DNA of 64,000 nt from an uncultured Ilumatobacter sp. (GTDB lineage Bacteria; Actinomycetota; Acidimicrobiia; Acidimicrobiales; Ilumatobacteraceae): contig CALKNK010000016.1 of assembly GCA_938091165.1 (NCBI GenBank), positions 186,001-250,000 on the forward strand, given 5' to 3'. The translations under genes were made by a program, and so were the position numbers. The number at the start of each line of letters is the position of its first letter. The first letter of the stretch is position 1. Under the pieces are notes generated by a model. It was not told where the DNA came from. It searched no databases and was given only the letters and a program-made list of their open reading frames with translations. This document shows, piece by piece, positions 25,793-34,035 of the stretch.

Positions 25793-28111
25793 TCAACTGG
25801 CGGCAACCACCTCCACCGGAATCCCATTCAGCACCGATGTTCCCGACAGCGGATCCATCGCTTCGTGATCGGTGAGAATGTTCGAGTTCACTCCAGCATG
25901 GTCAGCCGCGACGCGCATCTGCGCTCCGGGCGCATCGTGTCCCCAGCCGTGCGGCAAACTGACCACACCGGGCGTGATGCTGTCGGTGACCTCCACCGGC
26001 GCTGTGACAGAGCCGACCCGTGAGGTGATCGACGCGGCGTCACCGTCGGTCAGGCCAAGCAAAGCTGCATCGTCGGGGTGCACGTGCAGCGTGCAACGCG
26101 GCTTGCCCTTCACCAGCGCATTAACGTTGTGCATCCACGAATTATTGCTCCGCAGGTGCCGCCTACCGATGAGCACGAGGCCTTGATCCTCGAGCCCGAG
26201 CACTGCTGCAGCAAGACGGTCGAGGTCAGTGATGAACGCTGCCGGCGCAAGCTCGACCTTGCCGCTCGGCGTTCGAAGAATATCGGGCAAGCGAGGCTCG
26301 AGCGCCCCAAAGTCCCGGCCGTGCGGACGTCTCAGCAGGTCGTCGAGCGACGTCCCCTCCGGCTCGGCACCGAACCCGTCACCGAACGGGCCACTGCGGA
26401 GCATGAAGTCGAGCATCCGTTCTGGACCCACGCGCCCCGATGAATTGAGTTCGGCCAGAATCTCGTCGGCATCCCTACCTCGCAACTTACTGTGCTCACT
26501 TCGCACCTCACTGCGCACCATCGCATCGATCGCCTGGTGGTCGGCGAGGGCGGGATCAGCGTCGAGGCCCATTCCCTGAGCAACGAGTGTCAGCTTTGAG
26601 ATGATTTCCCATTCGTCCGGCTGCCCATCGAGAGGCAGCACCGGCTCGGAATAGTTGGCGACGTTGCGGACGCCGAACTGCAGTAGCAGCAGGTCGTAGT
26701 GGCTGCGCTGGAGTTGCGACGGCGATGGAAGGATGACGTCGGCATGGCGCGTGGTCTCGTTGAGATACAAGTCGACTGACACCATGAACTCGAGATCGTC
26801 GAAAGCCTCAGCAAGCAATTCGCTGTTCGGGTTCGAGCGGATTGGATTCCCACCGACGGTGATCATGGCGCGCAACTGGCCCTCACCAGGCGTTGCGATT
26901 TCCTCGGCAAGCGCTCCGACCGGGTACTCCCCCATGACTTCCGGATGACCGCTGACGCGTGTCTGACCGCGCCCAATCTCAAACCCACGCCCCGAGCCAG
27001 GTTTGCCGCGCGTTGTAGCTCCGCCAGCCACCGGCATGGCGAACATTGCCCCGCCTGAACGGTCGAGGTTACCTGTGAGGATGTTCAAGGCATCGATCAG
27101 CCATGTGGCCGTCGACCCGAACTCGGTCGTAGTCGTGCCGATTCGGCCGTACACCGATGCGGTCGAGGCCGCAGCGAGTTCGCGCGCCAACTTCCGGATT
27201 ACCGTTGCAGCAACGCCCGTTGCGACAACGACTGATTCGGGAGTGAACGGCGCAATCGCCGCAACAAATTCGTCAAGCCCGTTGAGGTGCTCCGCAACAT
27301 GCGGACCGACATCGACGAGGTTCTCGACCACGAGGACATTGCACATTGCTGCGAGCAACAGCGCATCAGAGCCTGGCCGGATCGCAATCCACTCATCGGC
27401 TTCCTCTGCCGTGCGCGAGCGCCTGGGATCGACGACAACCACCTTTCCACCACGCTCGCGGATGCGCTCGATTCTCCCTGGGAAATCAGGAGCGGTACAC
27501 ATGCTGCCGTTCGATACGTACGGGTTGGCACCAAGAATCAAGAGATGCTCAGTGCGATCCAGGTCGGGTACCGGTACCGCCACCGGCGACCCAAAGATGT
27601 GGCCTGCTGCGACGTGGCGTGGCATCTGATCTACCGTTGAGGCGCTGTACCGGTTGCGAGTCCCCAGGCCCACTAACAGAGTCCGCAGATACATCATCGA
27701 CGACAACGAATGCGCTCCCGCGTTGCCGCCGTACACCCCTAGGGATGATCGGCCGTGCCGCTTGATGACACCTCCGAGTCCAGCTTCGATCTCGGACCAC
27801 GCTTCTTCCCAGGTGACCTCAACATGCACGCCGTCGCGCTTAGCCATCGGGACGCGCAGACGATCAGGGTCCTCGTGCAGATGCTTAAGCGTCGAGCCCT
27901 TAGGGCAGATGAAGCCCTTCGAAAATACATCATCTTTGTCGCCGCGGATGCGCTGAACCGTCTCGCCACCCACCCCGTCAGACTTGAGGGTGATCTCCAA
28001 CCCGCACGTTGCCTCGCACAACGGGCACGTTCGGTATGCAGTCCGTATCTCGACCTGACCCACGGTGCGGGTTGCAGCTTCAATTGAGGGATCGTTCTCG
28101 ATGACGGCCAT
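25793..28111 (-). CDS. Molybdopterin (bis-MGD) oxidoreductase, formate dehydrogenase/nitrate reductase-like
   Basis: A 772-residue catalytic subunit of the DMSO-reductase superfamily. The N-terminal 4Fe-4S site is CPLCEATCG plus ICPKG (about residues 34-70). Then come NPYVSNGS and VVVDPRRSRTAEEAD of the cofactor-binding fold, MITVGGNPIRSNPNSE in the middle, and a C-terminal beta-barrel (LHVHPDDAALLGL, VSLPHGWGH). No Tat signal is present, so it is cytoplasmic. At the usual metal-ligand position the sequence SASTVDQMP has no Cys or Sec, so Ser or Asp may bind the metal. Redox partner genes are not adjacent. Substrate unknown. Confidence 0.9.
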   Translation of the reverse strand: MAVIENDPSIEAATRTVGQVEIRTAYRTCPLCEATCGLEITLKSDGVGGETVQRIRGDKDDVFSKGFICPKGSTLKHLHEDPDRLRVPMAKRDGVHVEVTWEEAWSEIEAGLGGVIKRHGRSSLGVYGGNAGAHSLSSMMYLRTLLVGLGTRNRYSASTVDQMPRHVAAGHIFGSPVAVPVPDLDRTEHLLILGANPYVSNGSMCTAPDFPGRIERIRERGGKVVVVDPRRSRTAEEADEWIAIRPGSDALLLAAMCNVLVVENLVDVGPHVAEHLNGLDEFVAAIAPFTPESVVVATGVAATVIRKLARELAAASTASVYGRIGTTTTEFGSTATWLIDALNILTGNLDRSGGAMFAMPVAGGATTRGKPGSGRGFEIGRGQTRVSGHPEVMGEYPVGALAEEIATPGEGQLRAMITVGGNPIRSNPNSELLAEAFDDLEFMVSVDLYLNETTRHADVILPSPSQLQRSHYDLLLLQFGVRNVANYSEPVLPLDGQPDEWEIISKLTLVAQGMGLDADPALADHQAIDAMVRSEVRSEHSKLRGRDADEILAELNSSGRVGPERMLDFMLRSGPFGDGFGAEPEGTSLDDLLRRPHGRDFGALEPRLPDILRTPSGKVELAPAAFITDLDRLAAAVLGLEDQGLVLIGRRHLRSNNSWMHNVNALVKGKPRCTLHVHPDDAALLGLTDGDAASITSRVGSVTAPVEVTDSITPGVVSLPHGWGHDAPGAQMRVAADHAGVNSNILTDHEAMDPLSGTSVLNGIPVEVVAAS

Positions 28112-28164
28112 CTGAGATGCTCGCAGACACGTCGATCAAAGGACGAGTCTGCGAGGATCGCGCC

Positions 28165-28845
28165 ATGACCCGACGCCTCTTTCCCGACTCTGCCGAGATG
28201 ACCATCGAGCAGGCCTACGATGCCCCACTTGGAGCGTTATCAGATCGACCTTGGGTAGGATTGTGCATGGTCAACTCAATCGACGGTTCAACCGTGGTTG
28301 ACGGCCGTAGCACTGAATTGTCGAGCGCGAACGACTTGGCTGTCCTACTGGGTCTTCGTCGTCTCGCCGACATCATCATTGTTGGCGCCGGCACTGTTCG
28401 AGGTGAGGGGTATGGCCCGCCCGACATCTTGGGCCAACGCGTTGGCGTGGTATCAGCGAGTGGCGGCGTCGATACCTCGACGCCGCTGTTCACGTCAGGA
28501 GCCGGCTTCGTGATCACCACCGACGAAGCAGCAGTTCCCGACAATGTTGACAACATTCGTACCGGAACGACCCACGTCGACTTACAAGCGGCCATCAGTC
28601 GCCTCCACGAAGTCCATCCGACGCCGCGCTTCGTACAGGTGGAGGGCGGTGCGCTCCTCAACGGCGCTGCGCTAGATGCCGACCTGTTCGATGAAATCAA
28701 TCTGACGACGTCACCGCTGTGTGTCGGTGGCGCAGGCCCTCGCCTCGCTGCCGGTGCGAGCGACTTGGCACTGCGTTTCGAACTAGCGCAAATGGTGATT
28801 GACGACCATTCATTCGTGTTCAGCCGCTGGAAGCGAGCCCACTGA
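28165..28845 (+). CDS. RibD C-terminal-domain (pyrimidine/dihydrofolate reductase-like) protein
   Basis: The 226-residue protein has the reductase fold shared by RibD and dihydrofolate reductases: WVGLCMVNSIDGSTVVDGRS (substrate loop), LRRLADIIIVGAGTVRGEGYGP (NADPH-binding) and FVQVEGGALLNGAALD (the GG dinucleotide loop). It probably reduces a flavin or pterin precursor with NADPH. It lacks the RibD deaminase domain, and riboflavin genes are not adjacent. ATG 28165 has GAGGAT about 7 nt upstream, favouring it over the longer frame from 28117. Confidence 0.85.
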   Translation: MTRRLFPDSAEMTIEQAYDAPLGALSDRPWVGLCMVNSIDGSTVVDGRSTELSSANDLAVLLGLRRLADIIIVGAGTVRGEGYGPPDILGQRVGVVSASGGVDTSTPLFTSGAGFVITTDEAAVPDNVDNIRTGTTHVDLQAAISRLHEVHPTPRFVQVEGGALLNGAALDADLFDEINLTTSPLCVGGAGPRLAAGASDLALRFELAQMVIDDHSFVFSRWKRAH

Positions 28846-28854
28846 TGTGGCGCC

Positions 28855-29319
28855 TCACAAAGACGCCGGGGCAGCCTTCCGCATGAGTTCAAGTTCCCTG
28901 TGAAAGTCTGCTGCGGCGTCGAAGTCCTTGTAAACGCTTGCGAAACGCAAGTAAGCCACCTCGTCAACCGTGCGGAGTTCTTCCAACACAACAATCCCAA
29001 TGTTTGCGCTCGTCACTTCAGAGCCTTGCAAGCGGAGCGCATCTTCAACTGATCCGGCGATCTGCTCCAACACGTCTGAAGAAACGTCACGACCTTTCGT
29101 AGCTGCGGAAAGGCCGCTGATGAGCTTCTGCTGATCGAACGGTTGAACGCGACCATCCGATTTAAGGACAGTGAGCGGGGCGTGGTCGACCCGCTCGAAG
29201 GTCGTGAATCGATGCGAACAACTCAAACATTGCCGTCGGCGGCGAATGGCAGTGTTCTCTTCGGCCATACGCGAGTCAACAACTTTTGTTTCGTCGTCAC
29301 GACAGACAAGGCACTTCAC
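28855..29319 (-). CDS. nrdR: Transcriptional repressor NrdR
   Basis: NrdR represses ribonucleotide reductase genes when (d)ATP is high. The 154-residue protein has the zinc ribbon CLVC...CLSC near the start and an ATP-cone domain (VLKSDGRVQPFDQQKLISGL), then VAYLRFASVYKDF near the end. The start is GTG 29319. A TACAAT -10 (29327-29332) ends 7 nt before it, so the mRNA is probably leaderless. Its neighbours, the LysM protein and lexA, match the conserved actinobacterial order. It is convergent with the RibD-like gene. Confidence 0.96.
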   Translation of the reverse strand: MKCLVCRDDETKVVDSRMAEENTAIRRRRQCLSCSHRFTTFERVDHAPLTVLKSDGRVQPFDQQKLISGLSAATKGRDVSSDVLEQIAGSVEDALRLQGSEVTSANIGIVVLEELRTVDEVAYLRFASVYKDFDAAADFHRELELMRKAAPASL

Positions 29320-29326
29320 AAGAATT

Positions 29327-29332
29327 ATTGTA
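29327..29332 (-). promoter_or_regulatory. nrdR -10 element, leaderless
   Basis: TACAAT on the reverse strand, ending 7 nt before GTG 29319. No good -35 is seen 17 bp upstream. Confidence 0.55.
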
Positions 29333-29428
29333 GTTCTGCTGCACCTCTGGTGAAGGACAAGCGGCGCTTTGCCGAACAGCCACGTTTTAAGCCCAACTCA
29401 TCCGGAGGTGGAAGCATCTGACGCAGAA

Positions 29429-29764
29429 TTAGGGAAGCCAAACAGCTTGGCCGGCCTGAATCTCTACGCCCCCATTTTTCCGAATGAGCACTTCGATGAA
29501 ACGGTCACGAGCGATGTCACCGCGGTAAGTGTTAGCGATCGACCACAGCGTGTCACCGGGCTGAGCAACATGGACCGACGATGCGGCAACTTCGGCCGGG
29601 GCCGCCGACGCCGGCAACCCAGCGAGCCCAGCCGACAACCCAATAAGGCCGAGCATGCTGCTAACAAGCGTCAGCGCTGCAAGACCACCAACAACCAGTC
29701 GGCGCAGCGCATAGTTCGGTAGGGCTGGGCGCACCATTGCGCGGATCTCGGCGTGAGCATTCAT
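29429..29764 (-). CDS. LysM-domain membrane protein of the lexA-nrdR locus
   Basis: The 111-residue protein has one membrane helix (about residues 20-45) or uncleaved signal, an Ala-rich linker, and a C-terminal LysM domain (VHVAQPGDTLWSIANTY ... IQAGQAVWLP) that should bind peptidoglycan. In Mycobacterium tuberculosis the same locus holds Rv2719c, a DNA-damage-induced cell-wall hydrolase/division inhibitor (established knowledge). Here LexA-box-like palindromes lie upstream, the nearest at 29931-29946. ATG 29764 starts right before the helix; an in-frame TTG at 29893 is less likely. Confidence 0.82.
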   Translation of the reverse strand: MNAHAEIRAMVRPALPNYALRRLVVGGLAALTLVSSMLGLIGLSAGLAGLPASAAPAEVAASSVHVAQPGDTLWSIANTYRGDIARDRFIEVLIRKNGGVEIQAGQAVWLP

Positions 29765-29930
29765 GGAAGTGGCGGAGATGACATACGGCAGGCCTTGATT
29801 TCGGACCCTGGGGCGGGACCCGACAGCGGCACAATGAGATCTTGTTTGGAGCTTCGGGGTGGTTAGTGGACCAGGATTCATATCTTTTCCCAACGAGTGA
29901 CGCGCAACGTGTTCGAATTTCGCTACGTAA

Positions 29931-29946
29931 GTGAACGCATGTTCGA
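29931..29946. promoter_or_regulatory. LexA (SOS) box near the LysM gene
   Basis: gtGAACgcatGTTCGA matches the actinobacterial SOS consensus TCGAAC-N4-GTTCGA at 14 of 16 positions counting N as matched. It lies about 165 bp before the LysM gene start, on the lexA-divergent region. Confidence 0.7.
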
Positions 29947-29965
29947 TTCCTGACGACTAGTCAAT

Positions 29966-29981
29966 CAGTACAGGTGTTCGA
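29966..29981. promoter_or_regulatory. LexA (SOS) box, second in the lexA-LysM gap
   Basis: caGTACaggtGTTCGA differs from the core GAAC-N4-GTTC by one base. It lies between the other boxes and could serve either divergent gene. Confidence 0.5.
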
Positions 29982-30005
29982 TGTCAAGCCAAACCTGAGA
30001 CTTTT

Positions 30006-30021
30006 TCGAACAGCTGTTCCG
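30006..30021. promoter_or_regulatory. LexA (SOS) box upstream of lexA
   Basis: TCGAAC-AGCT-GTTCCG matches the consensus in both half-sites except for the final GA. It ends 11 bp before the lexA -35 element. Confidence 0.85.
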
Positions 30022-30035
30022 GTACAGATGTTTGA
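30020..30035. promoter_or_regulatory. Weak LexA (SOS) box overlapping the lexA -35
   Basis: cgGTACagatGTTTGA has one mismatch in each core half-site. It overlaps the preceding box by two bases and the first four bases of the lexA -35 (TTGACT, 30032-30037). Confidence 0.55.
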
Positions 30036-30060
30036 CTCACTGCCCGTCTCACCGTACAGT
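30032..30060 (+). promoter_or_regulatory. lexA promoter, near-consensus and leaderless
   Basis: TTGACT (30032-30037), a 17-bp spacer and TACAGT (30055-30060) form a near-consensus promoter. The -10 ends 7 nt before ATG 30068, so transcription should begin at or next to the start codon. Two SOS boxes abut or overlap the -35, which fits autorepression by LexA. Confidence 0.85.
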
Positions 30061-30067
30061 GTTCGGT

Positions 30068-30697
30068 ATGGCCCCTAAGATAAGTGCACGCCAGCGCGAC
30101 ATCCTCGACTTCATTCAGCAGCAGATTAGCGATCGGGGGTTCCCGCCGTCGGTGCGCGAAATCGGCGAGTCGGTGGGCCTCACCTCGCCGTCAACGGTGC
30201 ACAGTCACCTCAACACGCTGCAGCGTCACGGCTACCTGCGGCGCGACCCCAGCAAGCCACGTGCCATTGAGGTCCGGTACGACTCCAACAGCGGCGCCAT
30301 GATGGAGAAGCGACCAGTACGCCACGTACCCTTGGTAGGCGACGTCGCAGCAGGTACTGATGTACTTGCCGAGCAAAATGTCGAAGAATTGCTCCCCGTT
30401 CCGGTGGACTTTGCTGGAGAAGGCGAGCTCTTCATGCTTCGGGTTCGTGGCGAGTCAATGATCGACGCAGGCATCCTCGACGGCGACTACGTGGTGGCTA
30501 CTCAGATCGACCATCCGCACAACGGCGACATTGTCGTTGCCGGCATTCCGGGCGGTGAGGCCACCGTCAAGAGCTATTCGCGTTCTGGTGCCGAAGTGAC
30601 GCTGTCGCCCCACAATCCCACCATGGAGCCTATGGTGTTTAGCGCCGATCAGGTCGAGTTGTACGGCAAGGTCGTCACTGTGATGCGGCGTTACTGA
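30068..30697 (+). CDS. lexA: SOS repressor LexA
   Basis: LexA represses DNA-damage genes and cleaves itself when bound to RecA filaments. The 209-residue protein has the winged helix (SVREIGESVGLTSPSTVHSH), the Ala-Gly cleavage site in GDVAAGTDVL, the catalytic Ser in RGESMIDAGI and the catalytic Lys in GGEATVKSYSR. ATG 30068 is fixed by a leaderless promoter 7 nt upstream, excluding the longer frame from 30032. The 3' end overlaps the convergent membrane-protein gene by a few bases. Confidence 0.97.
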   Translation: MAPKISARQRDILDFIQQQISDRGFPPSVREIGESVGLTSPSTVHSHLNTLQRHGYLRRDPSKPRAIEVRYDSNSGAMMEKRPVRHVPLVGDVAAGTDVLAEQNVEELLPVPVDFAGEGELFMLRVRGESMIDAGILDGDYVVATQIDHPHNGDIVVAGIPGGEATVKSYSRSGAEVTLSPHNPTMEPMVFSADQVELYGKVVTVMRRY

Positions 30698-31530
30698 GCA
30701 GGGCCATTCGGTGGCGCCCACGGTGACGGGCGGGCATCGTCCGACGGCTCAGTCGTCGGCATAGGCGGCGAAACCGGTTGCAGAGTCCAGCCGGTTGGCT
30801 CTGGCGTGCTGGGCGCAGCAGGTGGCGCTCCGGGCGTATGGCTGGGTGGACCGAGCGCAGGTTCCCAAGACTCAGGGTCCATTGGCGCTTCGGGCATCGC
30901 TGGCATGCCGGTTGCCCACGGTTCAAATGGAACAGTAGCGGCCGTTTTCGGCGGACGTCGCGAAGCAATCGTCATTGTGCCGCCAAGGACTAGGCCGGCA
31001 AGTGCTGCGAGCACTGCGCCTAGTCGCATCATTCCAACGCCATCTGACGGTTCTTTCCCGACGGCCATGACGAGTCGGACCTCTGAATCGCCAGAGACGT
31101 CGACCCGAAGGATGTGATCACCGGGCGTTTCAACGCTGAACGTTCGTATCGATTCACCCTGAAAGCCGTCGACGTCGTACGTGCTGCCCGATGCATCGGT
31201 GAGCACGATTTCATCGCCTGCCGGAGAGGTCATCTTGAGGGAGATTGCGGGCAAGGAGTCCCCGGGCACGTTGTACGCGCCGTCAGCGGCACAGTTGCCG
31301 GCGATCGGCTCATCGAAACGACCAGCGGTCTCGGCGTACATGGTGAAATCTCCGACAGCTGCAAAATCGAGCGTCGTTTCGCACCCACTCGGCGCTCGAG
31401 CCAGGTTGCTCACAGCATTGGACTGCCGCTGATCGGCGGCGTACCAGAGCCCGACTGTCGCCAGCAGCCCGACGATCAATACCGCAAGGCCAGTGCAGAA
31501 CATAGCGCTCTGTTTGCTCGAGGTGGTCAT
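30691..31530 (-). CDS. Two-helix membrane protein with Pro-rich tail, unknown
   Basis: The 279-residue protein has a membrane helix near the N-terminus (about residues 12-32), an extracytoplasmic domain of beta-sandwich character (residues 45-160), a second helix (about 170-190) and a cytoplasmic tail of some 85 residues very rich in Pro and Ala. I do not recognise the family; a cell-envelope sensor or scaffold is conceivable. ATG 31530 has GGAG about 5 nt upstream, preferred over the longer frame from 31665 that overlaps the aminotransferase. It follows that gene by 31 bp and is probably its operon partner. Confidence 0.65.
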   Translation of the reverse strand: MTTSSKQSAMFCTGLAVLIVGLLATVGLWYAADQRQSNAVSNLARAPSGCETTLDFAAVGDFTMYAETAGRFDEPIAGNCAADGAYNVPGDSLPAISLKMTSPAGDEIVLTDASGSTYDVDGFQGESIRTFSVETPGDHILRVDVSGDSEVRLVMAVGKEPSDGVGMMRLGAVLAALAGLVLGGTMTIASRRPPKTAATVPFEPWATGMPAMPEAPMDPESWEPALGPPSHTPGAPPAAPSTPEPTGWTLQPVSPPMPTTEPSDDARPSPWAPPNGPAQ

Positions 31531-31561
31531 GTTGCTCCGATGCGCAGGGTCGGTGAATCTG

Positions 31562-32692
31562 TCAAGCAGTCGATCCGAGTCGGCGAGCGACGAGACCGAT
31601 CCGATCATCAGGTTGCACCACGGCCACCCGAACGAAGTTGGCCCCGCCAGCACCGTAGAACTCACCGGGGCTCACCAAAGCGCCGCCGTCAACTGCCAGC
31701 CGTTCGGCGAAATCCCATCCATCAGCGACAGGAATCCACAAGTAGAACGCGCCAGCCGGACGAGGAACGTCGATGCCTGCCCACTCCGACAGCACATCAG
31801 CCATCAGTTCGAGGCGACCCCGATAGCGCTTACGTTGTTCCTCGACGTGATCATCATCGTCAAAGGCCACCGCTGCAGCAACCTGCACGGGACCAGGGAG
31901 CATCATGCCGCTGTGCTGACGCACGCTACGCAGGAAGTCAACAATCGTTGCATCACCGGCATAAAAGCCGGCACGAGCGCCTGCGAGGTTGGATCGCTTT
32001 GACAGCGAGTGCACTGCGACCACACCATCGAGACCGTGCTCAAGAATCGTCTGCGGCAATCCTTCCCAGGTGAACTCGATATAGCACTCGTCGGAGAACA
32101 CCGGGACGGCATGCTTTCGGCCCCATGCCGCAGCTGCTTCGAGATCGTCTAGCTGACCAGTCGGATTGCCCGGGCTGTTTACCCATAAGAGCAGTGCCCG
32201 ATCGATGTCAGCAGCGTCGACGGCTGCAAGATCAAGAGTCCCGTCGGGGCCGAACGGCACGCCAACGGACCTGCAGCCGCCCAGTGTGGCCCCCATCGCA
32301 TACGACGGGTATGCCACAGCCGGATAGAGCACCGTGTCGCGATCCGGGTTCATCAGCCGCATGAAACGTGGCAACGAGGCAACAAACTCTTTCGTCCCGA
32401 CCGCTGCGGCAATTTGGTCGATGGGAACCTCGACACCGAGACGTCGGACCATCCAATTGTGACACGCCGTTCGGTACTCGACCGTTCCTGCGCTCGGCGG
32501 ATATGACCGCTCGGCATCACTTGCGCCTAGGGCTTTGACCACCCCCGCAGGCGGCGCGTCGAATGGGGTGCCGATCGAGAGATCAACGAGCCCGCCGTCA
32601 AACGCCGCGCACACCGGCTTTAGTCGATCGAGCCGTTCGTACGGATACGGCGGCGGATCAAACGGCCCGACGAGTGCGTCGATGGTACTCAT
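31562..32692 (-). CDS. dapC: Aminotransferase class I/II, probable succinyldiaminopimelate transaminase
   Basis: A 376-residue PLP enzyme. The cofactor lysine is in SLSKRSNLAGAR, with the NSPGNPTGQ loop and VFSDECYIEF supplying the PLP-contacting Asn, Asp and Tyr. Length and motifs fit actinobacterial DapC, which makes N-succinyl-diaminopimelate in lysine and peptidoglycan synthesis; dapF two genes upstream supports this. The ATG overlaps the hflX stop by 4 nt, so the genes are co-translated. The exact substrate remains inference, since other aspartate-family transaminases look similar. Confidence 0.85.
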   Translation of the reverse strand: MSTIDALVGPFDPPPYPYERLDRLKPVCAAFDGGLVDLSIGTPFDAPPAGVVKALGASDAERSYPPSAGTVEYRTACHNWMVRRLGVEVPIDQIAAAVGTKEFVASLPRFMRLMNPDRDTVLYPAVAYPSYAMGATLGGCRSVGVPFGPDGTLDLAAVDAADIDRALLLWVNSPGNPTGQLDDLEAAAAWGRKHAVPVFSDECYIEFTWEGLPQTILEHGLDGVVAVHSLSKRSNLAGARAGFYAGDATIVDFLRSVRQHSGMMLPGPVQVAAAVAFDDDDHVEEQRKRYRGRLELMADVLSEWAGIDVPRPAGAFYLWIPVADGWDFAERLAVDGGALVSPGEFYGAGGANFVRVAVVQPDDRIGLVARRLGSTA

Positions 32693-34035
32693 GCTTCCCG
32701 TTCAGGCGAAGCGGCCGGCGACTGCAGGCCGGAGACAAATTTCGACAGACGACCAACCGAGGCGTCGGAGAGCCTGGCCCGAATTAACCACGCATCGCCG
32801 GTGCCGCCAGCGCCATCACTAATCGACACCACTTCACCTTCGCGGTGCACTGACGCCAAGATGTCGCCGCGATCATAGGGAACGATGAGTTCGTAGACCA
32901 CGGCGAGTGCCCTCAGCCTGTCGCTGAGTGTGCGGAGGAAAGTCTCAACACCTTCACCACTGACGGCGCTGATAGCAACCGAGCCGGGATTTGCTGCCGC
33001 CAATTCCTGGGCTGTATCTAGTGCCAGGTCGGACTTGTTGAAGACAAGCAATTCTGGAACATCGGCTGCTTCAATATCTCCGAGCACCTCACGAACTGCG
33101 TCGATCTGGGCTTCAGGATCCGGCGCGCTTGCATCCACAACGTGGACGAGATAATCGGCCATGGCCGCAACTTCTAACGTGCCCTTGAACGACTCGACCA
33201 ATCCGTGCGGCAACCTGTTTATAAAGCCGACCGTGTCGCTCAGCAACACGGGCTCGCCACCAGGCAAAGAGAGCCGGCGTGTCGTCGGGTCGAGGGTGGC
33301 GAAGAGCCGGTCTTCGACAAGCACCCCCGACTGCGTGAGTTTGTTGAGCAGGGTGGACTTGCCAGCGTTGGTGTATCCGACGATTGCCACGTTCGCAAGG
33401 CCACTATTGTTGCGCCCCTTGCGTTGAAGCGAACGGGTCTCGGCCAGCCCGGAGAGATCTTTCTCAAGCTTGTGAATCCGGCGCTTGATCCGTCGCCGCT
33501 CAACCTCAGTCTTGGTCTCACCGCCGCCGAATCGCGCACCGACTCCACCGCGCTGTTGTGCCTGTTTGTCAGTAATGCCCCGCCGCAATCGCGGTAGTCG
33601 GTATCGCAACAGCGCCAATTCAACCTGGGCCTTACCTTCGAGCGTGTGCGCGTTCTGCCCGAAGATGTCGAGGATCACCGCTGTCCGATCAATGGCGGTG
33701 CGACCGAGCATTTTTTCGAGGTTGTACTGTTGTGCAGGGGCGAGGTTGTTATCAAACACAACCGTGTCGGCGTCAACCGCCAGACAGAGTTGCCTCAGCT
33801 CTTCTGCCTTACCCTTTCCGATGAACCACGTGTGGTCGGGGGCATCACGCTTTTGGGTCATCCGGGCGACTTCGTCGGCACCGGCGGTATCAACGAGCAA
33901 GGCGAGTTCGTCGAGGCTGGCAGCAGTCGACTCTTCGTCATCGCTAGGCAGCGTGACGCCGACGAGTACAATCTTTTCCCGGATCGTCCGATCGATCAAT
34001 GTGGCGGCGAGCGCTTCGCTGTAGGGCGTTGTCAC
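32689..34035 (-). CDS. hflX: Ribosome-associated GTPase HflX
   Basis: HflX binds the large ribosomal subunit and rescues stalled or heat-damaged ribosomes. The 448-residue protein has the N-terminal HflX domain (DHTWFIGKGKAEEL, FDNNLAPAQQYNLE), a coiled-coil linker (about residues 180-205), and the G domain with G1 GYTNAGKSTL, G3 DTVGFINRLPH and G4 NKSD. It overlaps dapF upstream and the dapC-like gene downstream by 4 nt each. Confidence 0.95.
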   Translation of the reverse strand: MTTPYSEALAATLIDRTIREKIVLVGVTLPSDDEESTAASLDELALLVDTAGADEVARMTQKRDAPDHTWFIGKGKAEELRQLCLAVDADTVVFDNNLAPAQQYNLEKMLGRTAIDRTAVILDIFGQNAHTLEGKAQVELALLRYRLPRLRRGITDKQAQQRGGVGARFGGGETKTEVERRRIKRRIHKLEKDLSGLAETRSLQRKGRNNSGLANVAIVGYTNAGKSTLLNKLTQSGVLVEDRLFATLDPTTRRLSLPGGEPVLLSDTVGFINRLPHGLVESFKGTLEVAAMADYLVHVVDASAPDPEAQIDAVREVLGDIEAADVPELLVFNKSDLALDTAQELAAANPGSVAISAVSGEGVETFLRTLSDRLRALAVVYELIVPYDRGDILASVHREGEVVSISDGAGGTGDAWLIRARLSDASVGRLSKFVSGLQSPAASPEREA

